From positions 1 through 9,204 of the forward strand of contig CAMLRH010000091.1 of the NCBI GenBank assembly GCA_946482375.1: a stretch of 9,204 nt of DNA. Direction: 5' to 3'. Source of the DNA: an uncultured Caulobacteraceae bacterium (GTDB lineage: Bacteria; Pseudomonadota; Alphaproteobacteria; Caulobacterales; Caulobacteraceae). Positions 1 through 6,540 of the stretch are shown here, piece after piece (within the stretch, counting starts at the first letter, position 1; every line of letters begins with the position of its first letter). Position numbers and translations under genes: made by a program. Below the pieces are notes generated by a model. It was not told where the DNA came from. It did not search any database and worked only from the letters and a program-made list of their open reading frames with translations.

Positions 1-1
1 C

Positions 2-688
2 GAAGCGGTCGAGGATCTCCGCGACCGCGACGATCTGAGGGTGCTGCTGATCCGCTCGACGGGTCGCTACTTCTCTGCTGGGGTGGACATCGCCAACTCC
101 TCGATGGCCAACCCCGAACGCACTCTCGCCAAGACCATGATCGGCTACCGCCGTGACTACCGCCGGCCCTGGCACATGGTCCACGACGAGATGGAAGAAG
201 TGGAAAAGCCGGTCGTCGTCGCCATCCAGGGCGTGTGCCTGGGTCTGGGGGTCGAACTGTCGGGCAGCGCCGACTTTCGCCTGGCGTCCGAGAACGCCCG
301 CTTCGGTCTCCCCGAGATCGATCTCGGCGTCATCGCCGGCAGCGGGGGCACGAGCCGCTTTACTCGTCTGTGTGGCATCGGTTGGTCCAAGTGGTTGAGC
401 GTCGCCGGCGAGCAGATCGACGCCCGCACGGCGATGATGGCCGGCTTTGTCCAGGCGGTTTACCCGGAGGAGACCTTCGAAGACGAGGTCTGGGCCTTTT
501 GCCAGCGCCTGCAGACCCGGCCGGCGGAGGTTCAGGGCGCCGCGAAGCTGGCCGTCGAACTCTGCTACGACCTGGACCGCAACAGCGGCCGCCGAATTGA
601 GCGTCTGGTGAACACGCCCCTGGCAATGCGTGACAACTCCGCGCTGGTGGCGAAGGTGTTCAACCGGAAAGGCGGTCGGACCGGCTGA
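2..688 (+). CDS. Enoyl-CoA hydratase/isomerase (crotonase family), 5'-truncated by window edge
   Basis: The frame is open from base 2, so the gene starts left of the window; about 228 residues are visible and the GTG at 41 is internal. Crotonase landmarks appear in order: FSAGVDI (oxyanion-hole region), QGVCLGLGVELSGSADF, then FGLPEIDLGVIAGSGGT. The Glu codon at 254 (GVEL) and the Glu codon at 314 (LPEI) are 20 residues apart, the spacing of the two catalytic glutamates in rat mitochondrial enoyl-CoA hydratase (Glu144, Glu164), so hydratase activity looks possible. The family works on acyl-CoA thioesters in the cytoplasm, in fatty-acid or aromatic-acid breakdown; the actual substrate cannot be read from sequence. 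The C-terminal helical part follows and ends at TGA 686-688. It has no visible link to the hut genes: the next gene is on the other strand and converges on it. Family call is firm; specific function is not. Confidence 0.9.
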   Translation, partial: EAVEDLRDRDDLRVLLIRSTGRYFSAGVDIANSSMANPERTLAKTMIGYRRDYRRPWHMVHDEMEEVEKPVVVAIQGVCLGLGVELSGSADFRLASENARFGLPEIDLGVIAGSGGTSRFTRLCGIGWSKWLSVAGEQIDARTAMMAGFVQAVYPEETFEDEVWAFCQRLQTRPAEVQGAAKLAVELCYDLDRNSGRRIERLVNTPLAMRDNSALVAKVFNRKGGRTG

Positions 689-898
689 AACGTGGCGCTC
701 TGGGGTTTGGGGCAAATGGCGCGCGAATACGGGCCCTAACGTTGAGCCGCACCTTAGAGCCGAATGGCAGCGGGCGGTGGCGGTGAGGGAGGGCTGACGC
801 TAACTTGTCTCCGCCAGACTTGGGGCAGGGGCGTGGAACTAGCCGATAAGCGCCTCCCCTTCGTTTATCGACGGCGCGCCATAGGTAGTGCATTGCGC
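689..898. other. Short intergenic region between convergent genes; no gene seen
   Basis: These 210 bases separate the 3' ends of the crotonase gene (+) and the glutamate dehydrogenase gene (-). Open frames crossing it are extensions of antisense shadows of the dehydrogenase and look like no protein family I know. The only structure found is an inverted repeat, CGATAA at 844-849 and TTATCG at 865-870, with a 15-base loop and no T run on either side. It could weakly end transcription of the dehydrogenase gene but is not a convincing intrinsic terminator. Confidence 0.5.
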
Positions 899-2167
899 TC
901 AGGGAAACAGGCCGCGGATCGCTTTTGCGTTGCGGACGGTCTCCACACCCAGCGCCAATGCGGCGTCACGATAAGTGCTGTTGTCGGCTGCAGCCCGCGC
1001 GAGCACGCGCTGCAGGGAGCGCTCAAGCGCTCGGTAAAGCTTTTCCAGGAGCTCTGGCTCTTCCCAGAAGAAGCGCTGGAGGTCCTGCACCCACTCAAAA
1101 TAACTAACGATGACCCCGCCAGAATTGCAGAGTATATCCGGGATGAGGAAGAGGTCTTTCCCGCGTTCAGCGAGGATCAGGTCGGCCTCAGGGGTAGTCG
1201 GCCCATTGGCTCCCTCAGCGAGGATACGACACTTGATATCGCGGGCGTTGGAGGCGGTGATCGCGCGCTCCATCGCGGCAGGGACCAGAACGTCGCATGG
1301 TTGGATAAGAAGCGACGCTGGATCATCCAGCATGTCGTCTGAGTAGCCCCGTAGCACCTTGTGGTGGCGGACGTACTTGAGGAGCAACTCGACGTTCAGC
1401 CCACGAGGATCGTAGTAGGCCGCAGTGTGATCGCTCACTCCGACAATACGCACGCCTCTCTTGGCGAGTTCGGCTGCAGCGACTGCCCCTACATTGCCGA
1501 AGCCCTGAACAATCGCCGTCGCGCCGTTCGGGTTGAGGCGGACAGCTTCCATGGCCCTGCCCACCAGGTAGGCCACACCCCTGCCAGTGGCTTCGCGTCG
1601 CCCGGCCGTGCCGCCGCACTCAGTGGGTTTACCCGTCACGATCTCACTGACGGAGCTTCCGTGGTACATCGAGTAGGTGTCCATGAACCAGGCCATCACC
1701 TGCTCGTCGGTGCCCATGTCCGGGGCCATCACATCGACTTGTGGGCCAACGAAGGGGATCATCTCTTGCATGTACCGCCGTGAGAGCCCTTCAAGCTCAC
1801 GACGCGAGAGCGAGTAGGGGTCGACGGTCACGCCGCCCTTGCCACCACCATAGGGCAGACCCACGAGAGCACATTTCCAGCTCATCCAAATGGCGAGGGC
1901 TCCGACCTCTCCGACGTCGACGCTGGGCGCGAACCGCGTGCCGCCCTTCGTCGGGCCAAGCGTCAGATGGTGTTGAACCCGATAGCCGTTGAACACCTCA
2001 ATGCTGCCGTCATCGCGATGGATCGGGCATGACACTGCAATGGCGCGCTTTGGCATGAAGATGCGCTCGCGCTCATCGGCAGGCATCTGCAGCTGATCAG
2101 CCACCACGTCGAATTGACGACGGGCCATTTCAAAGACTGGCCCACTGTAGAGTCCGTGATTGCTCAT
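899..2167 (-). CDS. Glutamate dehydrogenase (Glu/Leu/Phe/Val dehydrogenase family, hexameric ~420-aa type)
   Basis: The 422-residue protein is predicted to oxidise glutamate to 2-oxoglutarate plus ammonia with NAD(P) in the cytoplasm. The N-terminal dimerisation/substrate domain has GPTKGGTRF (Lys74), Lys98, LPYGGGKGG with the catalytic lysine at residue 110, and the catalytic Asp150 in APDMGTDEQV. These match the lysines and aspartate of the Clostridium hexameric enzyme. The Rossmann domain has GFGNVG (about 222-227), and NSGGVIVSYFEW follows near the C-terminus. Length is normal for the class. I chose the ATG at 2167 because AAGG lies 7 bases upstream (CCTT at 2175-2178 on +). An in-frame ATG at 2266 would add 33 residues unlike the family. 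The gene is divergent from the peptidase gene and shares the palindromic operator at 2281-2292 with it, which suggests HutC control and a role in burning the glutamate made from histidine. Cofactor preference and exclusion of a leucine or phenylalanine dehydrogenase are inferences; 420 residues favours glutamate. Confidence 0.9.
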   Translation of the reverse strand: MSNHGLYSGPVFEMARRQFDVVADQLQMPADERERIFMPKRAIAVSCPIHRDDGSIEVFNGYRVQHHLTLGPTKGGTRFAPSVDVGEVGALAIWMSWKCALVGLPYGGGKGGVTVDPYSLSRRELEGLSRRYMQEMIPFVGPQVDVMAPDMGTDEQVMAWFMDTYSMYHGSSVSEIVTGKPTECGGTAGRREATGRGVAYLVGRAMEAVRLNPNGATAIVQGFGNVGAVAAAELAKRGVRIVGVSDHTAAYYDPRGLNVELLLKYVRHHKVLRGYSDDMLDDPASLLIQPCDVLVPAAMERAITASNARDIKCRILAEGANGPTTPEADLILAERGKDLFLIPDILCNSGGVIVSYFEWVQDLQRFFWEEPELLEKLYRALERSLQRVLARAAADNSTYRDAALALGVETVRNAKAIRGLFP

Positions 2168-2174
2168 TTCAGCG

Positions 2175-2178
2175 CCTT
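2175..2178 (-). promoter_or_regulatory. Ribosome binding site deciding the dehydrogenase start
   Basis: On the minus strand this reads AAGG, followed by 7 bases and ATG at 2167. It supports starting at MSNHGLYSG rather than at the upstream in-frame ATG at 2266, and leaves a leader of roughly 100 nt if transcription starts near the operator. Confidence 0.6.
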
Positions 2179-2278
2179 GTTGGCTGTTCGCGGAAAGCCG
2201 GGCGGCATTGTGGGGCGCTGAGCTCAGTCCTTGCGCGTTAGGCCACCCTGACCGGATGAGCATCACGCGTCACGCTAA

Positions 2279-2293
2279 ATATGTCTAGACATT
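2279..2293. promoter_or_regulatory. Predicted HutC operator 1 (between glutamate dehydrogenase and peptidase genes)
   Basis: A perfect 12-bp palindrome, ATGTCTAGACAT, sits at 2281-2292. With flanks it forms ATATGTCTAGACATT, identical over 15 bp to the site at 6480-6494. It contains GT-C-TA-G-AC, matching the GT-N-TA-N-AC pattern known for HutC-subfamily GntR operators. It lies 113 bp from the dehydrogenase ATG and 66 bp from the peptidase ATG, so it could control either or both. On the + strand GCTAAATA (2274-2281) abuts it and resembles the Caulobacter housekeeping -10 (GCTANAWC), but I found no well-spaced -35. On the - strand TATTTA would be a possible -10. The palindrome is seen directly; HutC binding is inferred from the motif pattern, the second copy beside hut genes and the nearby hutC. 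Confidence 0.75.
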
Positions 2294-2358
2294 TGCGGCG
2301 TAAGCGGCAGCATGGGGCTTCCGGCGCCAAGGCCGGTGGCAACAAATCGGGGCCGTGA

Positions 2359-4308
2359 ATGTCACTCCGCGCCATGTCTTTTGCGTTCAGCTGCATCTTC
2401 TCGTCTGTGGCACTCTGCCTGGGCCCCCTGTCCGCCGAAGCGGCGCATGCCGAGCAGCCATCGTTCGAGACGCAGATCGTCAAACAGCATCGGATCAGTG
2501 ACCCCGTCTTTTCGCCTGATGGGTCGAAGGCGGCGTTCGTCGTCAGCGAGCCGTCGGACGGCAAGAAGCGGCACGCCAGCATCTGGTTGTTCGAGACCGG
2601 CGCCGGAAAGGCGCGCAAGCTCACTGCCGGGCCCAACGACAGCCGCCCGCGCTGGTCACCCGATGGCCGGGCGCTTGCCTTCATCTCCAAGCGGGGGGAC
2701 GCCAAGTCGCAGGTGTACCTGCTGCCCATGAATGGCGGCGAGGCCGACCCGGTCACCGACGCCAAGGGCGGCGTCACCACCTTCGAATGGTCCCCCACCG
2801 GCAGCTCTTTGGCGTACCTGACCCAGGATCCCGCGCCCACCGTCTCCGACGAGGATACGGGTGACGATGAGGTGGTGGCCAGCGAGGGCTACCAGCCTAA
2901 CAGGCTGATGATCCGCGACCTGACCGCCAGGACTGACCGACGCCTGCTAGAGGCCGATCACTGGGCGGTCGCGATGTTTTCCTGGACCCCTGACGGACAG
3001 GGGATGGTCGTCTCGGCGACCGACAAGTTTGAGCCCGAAGGCGTGATCAATCGCCTTTTCCTCGTCTCCTCCGGAGGCGCGGTGCGCGAGATCGGCCAGA
3101 TGCACGGCGTCGAGTTCGCCAACCTCAAGACATCGCCCGATGGACGCTCGGTCGCCTACGTCGCGTCAGGCGATGGCCCGATGCCTCATGACCTTTACGT
3201 CCAGCCAATCAGCGGTGGGCCTGCGCGCAATCTGACCGGCAAAGGCAGCCTCGCAAACATCGATCGACCCGTCGTCGATGTCGTGTGGACCGCTCGCGAC
3301 ACGATCGGATTCACCACCCAGCACGGCTTTGGCAGCGAAGTCCATTCCGTCTCGGTTTCGGACGGCCGCGCCAGCGTGCAGAAGCGCTTCAAGGATCACG
3401 CGCTGGGCGCCTGGTCGGCCTCAGGGCCTCGGATGATCTACGTCAAGTCGTCGGCGGTTGACCCCGGCGAGGTCTGGGTCCTGGCGAACGGCCGCGAGCA
3501 GATGGTGACAAGTCTGCACGCGGGCTTCCCACAACTCGTCGCCCCACGGCTGATCACCTATCCCGGCGCGGACGGATTGGAGATCGAGGCAGCCCTGTTC
3601 ACCCCGCAGGGCGTCAGTTCCCCCATGCCGCTGGTGGTATTGGCGCATGGCGGACCCACCGGTCGCTGGAGCCACAGCGTCAACGACTGGGCGCAGCTGC
3701 TGGTGCGCGAAGGGGTGGCGGTCCTCGCGCCCAATATCCGCGGCTCGGTCGGATACGGCTATGATTTCGTCAAATCCATCCGCGCCGACTGGGGCGGCGG
3801 CGACTTTCGGGATATCCTGGCCGGCGTCGACCATGTCATCGCCGAGGGCGTCGCCGATCCAGATCGGCTGGCCATCGGCGGCTGGTCGTACGGCGGCTAC
3901 ATGAGCGCCTGGGCGGTAACCCAGACCCAGCGCTTCAAGGCCGCCGTCGTCGGGGCCGCGATGCTCGACCTGCGCACCCAGTGGGGCGCCGAAGAGGCCG
4001 AGATCATCCCCTACGACACCTGGTACATCGGCACGCCCTGGGACAGCCCCGAGACCTTCGAGCGCTTGTCGCCGATCACCCATGTGAAGAACGTGACCAC
4101 GCCGACCCTCCTGCTTGTGGGGGAGGACGACACTGTCGACCCGGTGGTCCAGAATTGGCAGTTCTTCCGCGCGCTGCGGATGAACGGGGTCAAGTCCGAG
4201 CTCGTGCTCTATCCGCGCGAGGGGCACCGGATCACAGAGGAAGCGCACGTGCGCGACCTGCACCAGCGGATGACCCGCTGGCTCGTGGATCACGTGAAGG
4301 CGAAGTGA
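2359..4308 (+). CDS. Exported S9-family serine peptidase (prolyl oligopeptidase / acylaminoacyl-peptidase-like)
   Basis: This 649-residue peptidase is predicted to cut small peptides outside the cytoplasm. It has a Sec-type signal peptide: a short positive start, a hydrophobic core from about residue 7 to 24, and a likely cut after AHA (residue 31). Next comes a beta-propeller with five recognisable TolB/PD40-like repeats (DPVFSPDGS, PRWSPDGR, FEWSPTGS, FSWTPDGQ, LKTSPDGR), then an alpha/beta-hydrolase domain from about residue 390. That domain has AHGGP (HGG 430-432), the nucleophile Ser510 in GGWSYGGYMS, an acid in GEDDTVDP (Asp590 or Asp591) and His623 in REGHR. Triad order and length fit S9 enzymes. 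The ATG at 2359 is preceded by GGGG at 2349-2352; Met6 is an alternative start without a site. The stop lies 6 bp from the end of hutC on the other strand. HutC operator 1 lies 66 bp upstream, suggesting induction by histidine breakdown. Whether it is a dipeptidyl-, oligo- or acylaminoacyl-peptidase cannot be told. Confidence 0.88.
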   Translation: MSLRAMSFAFSCIFSSVALCLGPLSAEAAHAEQPSFETQIVKQHRISDPVFSPDGSKAAFVVSEPSDGKKRHASIWLFETGAGKARKLTAGPNDSRPRWSPDGRALAFISKRGDAKSQVYLLPMNGGEADPVTDAKGGVTTFEWSPTGSSLAYLTQDPAPTVSDEDTGDDEVVASEGYQPNRLMIRDLTARTDRRLLEADHWAVAMFSWTPDGQGMVVSATDKFEPEGVINRLFLVSSGGAVREIGQMHGVEFANLKTSPDGRSVAYVASGDGPMPHDLYVQPISGGPARNLTGKGSLANIDRPVVDVVWTARDTIGFTTQHGFGSEVHSVSVSDGRASVQKRFKDHALGAWSASGPRMIYVKSSAVDPGEVWVLANGREQMVTSLHAGFPQLVAPRLITYPGADGLEIEAALFTPQGVSSPMPLVVLAHGGPTGRWSHSVNDWAQLLVREGVAVLAPNIRGSVGYGYDFVKSIRADWGGGDFRDILAGVDHVIAEGVADPDRLAIGGWSYGGYMSAWAVTQTQRFKAAVVGAAMLDLRTQWGAEEAEIIPYDTWYIGTPWDSPETFERLSPITHVKNVTTPTLLLVGEDDTVDPVVQNWQFFRALRMNGVKSELVLYPREGHRITEEAHVRDLHQRMTRWLVDHVKAK

Positions 4309-4314
4309 GCCGCC

Positions 4315-5070
4315 TCAGCGCTCGCGGGTGCGAGTCGGTGTGAACGAGGCCACGAGATCATAGCTGTGGCCCGGGAAGGTCTGCCGAACGCAGGTCACGC
4401 CCGTGCCATCGCGCCAGGTCCGACGCTCCAGCAGCAGGCAGGGGGTGCCTGGGTCGATGTCCAGCAGCCTTGCGGCGTCCTTGGTCGCGCCGACCGCCGA
4501 GATGTGGTGCTCGGCCGCCGTCCAGGGGACGTGATCGAGCAGCCATGTGCCCGGCGGGGTGATCGCGAAATCCGTCTCGGCGGCGTCCGGCACGGCGGCC
4601 AGGCTGATCAACCGCTCCTCGAGCGAGAAGGGTCGGTTGTCGGCCTTGTGCAGGCACTGCAAGGCCAGCAGGTTGCCATCGCCGGCCAGGTCCAACTCGT
4701 CGAGCTTGCCGCGGAGCGGCTTTCGCTCGGTGCGCTTCAGCAGTTCGTAGGTATAGGCTTGCCCCCGCTGCAGGATTTCCGCCTGGATGTCGGGGATGTC
4801 CAGGATCGCCGACTGGATCGGCGGCCGGGCGACGAAGGATCCCGCGCGCCGGCGGCGGACCACCAGTCCCTGGCTCGCCAGTTCGGTGATCGCCTTGTTC
4901 ACCGTCATCCGCGAGCAGCCGTACTCGGCCATCAGTTCGTGCTCGAAGGGAATGCGGTCGCCGGGACGCCAGGCGCCCGACAGAATCTGCCTTTCGATGC
5001 TCGTGCGGATGCGCTCGTGAAGCGTCGATGGGCCCTCGCCGCTGTCGACCTCTTTGCGGGCTTTCTTCAC
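4315..5070 (-). CDS. hutC: HutC, histidine utilisation repressor (GntR family, UTRA domain)
   Basis: A 251-residue transcription repressor that in known systems binds operators before hut genes and is released by urocanate, the product of HutH. Residues about 17-81 are a GntR winged helix: LHERIRTSIERQILSGAW, PGDRIPFEHELMAEYGCSR, then MTVNKAITELASQGLV and the wing RRRRAGSFV. The rest, about 95-245, is a UTRA ligand domain with LLKRTERKPLRGKL, the LEERLISL segment and the late LLLERRTWRDG and YDLVASFTPT segments. Length fits HutC (about 240-250). I chose GTG at 5070 because its GTGA overlaps the hutF stop and GGAG lies 11 bases upstream; an in-frame ATG at 5166 would add 32 residues deep inside hutF. 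It is the distal gene of a hutF-hutC transcript. The two palindromes at 2281 and 6482 are its likely targets, the second giving autoregulation. The family call is very strong; the HutC subtype rests on sequence character plus context. Confidence 0.93.
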   Translation of the reverse strand: MKKARKEVDSGEGPSTLHERIRTSIERQILSGAWRPGDRIPFEHELMAEYGCSRMTVNKAITELASQGLVVRRRRAGSFVARPPIQSAILDIPDIQAEILQRGQAYTYELLKRTERKPLRGKLDELDLAGDGNLLALQCLHKADNRPFSLEERLISLAAVPDAAETDFAITPPGTWLLDHVPWTAAEHHISAVGATKDAARLLDIDPGTPCLLLERRTWRDGTGVTCVRQTFPGHSYDLVASFTPTRTRER

Positions 5071-6455
5071 GCTAGGATGGTCTCCAGGGCGCGGCGGTAA
5101 CGCTTGAGGATCTTCGCGCGTTGCGCGTGCTGTCCACCGTCTACCACCCGGCGACCCCGTCGCCAAACAGCGTTCACCAGCCTGCGTTCGCCGGAGAATA
5201 TCCAGCTATCGAGGAAGGTTTCGGGCCCGCGGCCGACGAAGGCGGGGTGGTCGCCGTCCAACGCCACGATGTCAGCGCTGGCGCCAAGGCGAAGCGCGCC
5301 GCCAGCCCCTGTCGCCTGGGCTCCCCCATCGAGCGCTGCCGCGAAGAGGTCGGCGCCGGTGGAGCTTCCCGCCGCCCGGGCCAGCACGTTGCGCGAGCGT
5401 GAGACCAGGCGCTGGGCATATTCCATCATCCGCAATTCCTCGGCCGCGCCGATCAGCACGTTCGAGTCGGTGCCGATGCCAAAACGGCCGCCCTGGCGCA
5501 GAAACTCCGGGGCGGGGAACACGCCGTCGCCGAGGTTGGCTTCGGTGATCGGGCACAGTCCGGCCACGGCTCCGCTGCGGGCGATGCCGAGCACTTCGTC
5601 GGGCGAGACGTGCGTCGCGTGGATCAGGCACCACCCGCCATCGACAGGGGCGTTGGCCAACAGCCATTCCACCGGCCGGGCCTGCGACCAGGCCAGGCAA
5701 TCTTCGACTTCCTTTGTCTGCTCGGCGACGTGGATGTGGATCGGCCCGCCGCCGGCCAGCGGGATCAGGGCCGCCAGCTCCTGCGGCGTCACCGCGCGCA
5801 GGCTATGGGGGGCGATGCCCACGATGGCGTCCGGCAGTGAGGCTGTGAGGCGACGTCCGGCCCCGACCAATTCGGCAAAGTCGTCGAGGCCGGTGATGAA
5901 GCGGCGCTGGCCGCTGGTCGGCGGTGAGCCGCCGAAGCCGGCGTGCGCGTAGAAGACGGGCAGGAGGGTCAGGCCGATGCCGGTCTCCTCGGCCGCCGCG
6001 ACGATCCGCTCGGTGATTTCGGCGGGGTCGGCGTAAGGGGCGCCTGCCGGATCGTTGTGCAGGTAGTGGAACTCGGCGACCCGCGTGAAGCCGCCCTCCA
6101 GCATCTCCAGGAAGGCGAAGGCGGTGATCGCCTCGATCTCCTCGGGGCCGCCGCGATCCAGGAAGCGGTACATCACCTCACGCCAAGTCCAGAAGTCGTC
6201 CGAGCCCGGCCCACGCGATTCCACCAGACCGGCCATGCCCCGCTGGAACGCGTGACTGTGGACATTCGCCAAGCCAGGCAGCCCTATGGCGTGAGCGTCA
6301 TCGTCGGCCCGGCGCGGAACGCCGGCCTCGATCCCGGCCACCAGGCCGTCCCGGATCGAGAGCCGCACATCGGCGGCCCAGCCGGAGTCGAGGAGGGCGT
6401 GCTCGAACCACATCACCGCGTCGAACGAAAGGTCGTGCTTATCGTCTCTGGTCAC
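5067..6455 (-). CDS. hutF: HutF, formimidoylglutamate deiminase
   Basis: A cytoplasmic metal-dependent amidohydrolase that converts N-formimino-L-glutamate to N-formyl-L-glutamate plus ammonia, the fourth step of the five-step histidine pathway; HutG then yields glutamate and formate. The protein has 462 residues, normal for HutF. After a small N-terminal beta-sandwich part (WFEHALLDSGWAADVRL), the metal site begins with GLANVHSHAFQRG (His66, His68). Then come APHSLRA (His217, Arg220, probably substrate carboxylate binding), HIHVAEQ (His240, His242), IHATHV (His279) and GIGTDSNV (Asp330). These metal and catalytic positions are intact. The start is GTG 6455, with AGGG 7 bases upstream; the ATG at 6413 (residue 15) is an alternative without a clear site. 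A CTAGACA half-site overlaps this start codon. The gene is first in a pair with hutC and divergent from hutI, with a HutC operator 26 bp upstream. The call is firm; HutF-type chlorohydrolase paralogues are less likely given the hut neighbours. Confidence 0.95.
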   Translation of the reverse strand: MTRDDKHDLSFDAVMWFEHALLDSGWAADVRLSIRDGLVAGIEAGVPRRADDDAHAIGLPGLANVHSHAFQRGMAGLVESRGPGSDDFWTWREVMYRFLDRGGPEEIEAITAFAFLEMLEGGFTRVAEFHYLHNDPAGAPYADPAEITERIVAAAEETGIGLTLLPVFYAHAGFGGSPPTSGQRRFITGLDDFAELVGAGRRLTASLPDAIVGIAPHSLRAVTPQELAALIPLAGGGPIHIHVAEQTKEVEDCLAWSQARPVEWLLANAPVDGGWCLIHATHVSPDEVLGIARSGAVAGLCPITEANLGDGVFPAPEFLRQGGRFGIGTDSNVLIGAAEELRMMEYAQRLVSRSRNVLARAAGSSTGADLFAAALDGGAQATGAGGALRLGASADIVALDGDHPAFVGRGPETFLDSWIFSGERRLVNAVWRRGRRVVDGGQHAQRAKILKRYRRALETILA

Positions 6456-6461
6456 TAGACA
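6455..6461. promoter_or_regulatory. Possible HutC half-site overlapping the hutF start codon
   Basis: CTAGACA on the + strand equals the right arm of the operator palindrome, and the left arm does not match. Its centre is 31 bp, about three helical turns, from the centre of operator 2, so both would face the same side of DNA. Binding here is only a suggestion. Confidence 0.3.
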
Positions 6462-6479
6462 ACCCTAACTGGCCCACGC

Positions 6480-6494
6480 ATATGTCTAGACATT
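6480..6494. promoter_or_regulatory. Predicted HutC operator 2 (between hutF and hutI)
   Basis: Perfect palindrome ATGTCTAGACAT at 6482-6493, inside a 15-bp block identical to the one at 2279-2293. It matches the HutC-subfamily pattern GT-N-TA-N-AC. It lies 26 bp from the hutF GTG and 47 bp from the hutI ATG, in the only gap between the two divergent pairs, where one bound repressor could block both promoters. No clear -35/-10 pair can be assigned; on the - strand TTGGCG and TAGACA, 17 bp apart, would place the operator over the -10. The site is seen; binding by HutC is inferred from family knowledge and context. Confidence 0.85.
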
Positions 6495-6530
6495 ATTGGA
6501 GCCAGCGCCAAGCACCCGGCGCCGGATAGC

Positions 6531-6540
6531 GGAGAGGGGG
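6531..6540 (+). promoter_or_regulatory. Ribosome binding site of hutI, deciding its start
   Basis: GGAGAGGGGG directly precedes two in-frame ATG codons (6541 and 6544). It argues against the upstream in-frame TTG at 6496, which lies only 2 bp beyond operator 2. Confidence 0.75.

Noticed and set aside
844..870. Inverted repeat CGATAA/TTATCG as a terminator after the dehydrogenase gene
   Set aside because: Only 6 bp of stem with a 15-base loop and no T run on either strand.
764..1342. 192-codon + strand open frame crossing the gap into the dehydrogenase gene
   Set aside because: Mostly antisense to the dehydrogenase C-terminus, with no recognisable domain and no clear ribosome binding site.
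2168..2266. N-terminal extension of the dehydrogenase from ATG 2266
   Set aside because: The added 33 residues do not resemble the family, and AAGG sits correctly before ATG 2167.
3421..4293. 290-codon - strand open frame opposite the peptidase hydrolase domain
   Set aside because: Antisense shadow of a domain with an intact catalytic triad; the composition is not protein-like.
4321..4334. Hairpin CTCGC-GGGT-GCGAG at the end of hutC
   Set aside because: It is inside the hutC coding sequence with a 5-bp stem and no T run, so it is not a convincing terminator.
4366..5100. Long + strand open frame (244 codons) opposite hutC
   Set aside because: It is antisense to a clear GntR/UTRA gene in GC-rich DNA, where long shadow frames are common, and its translation resembles no family I know.
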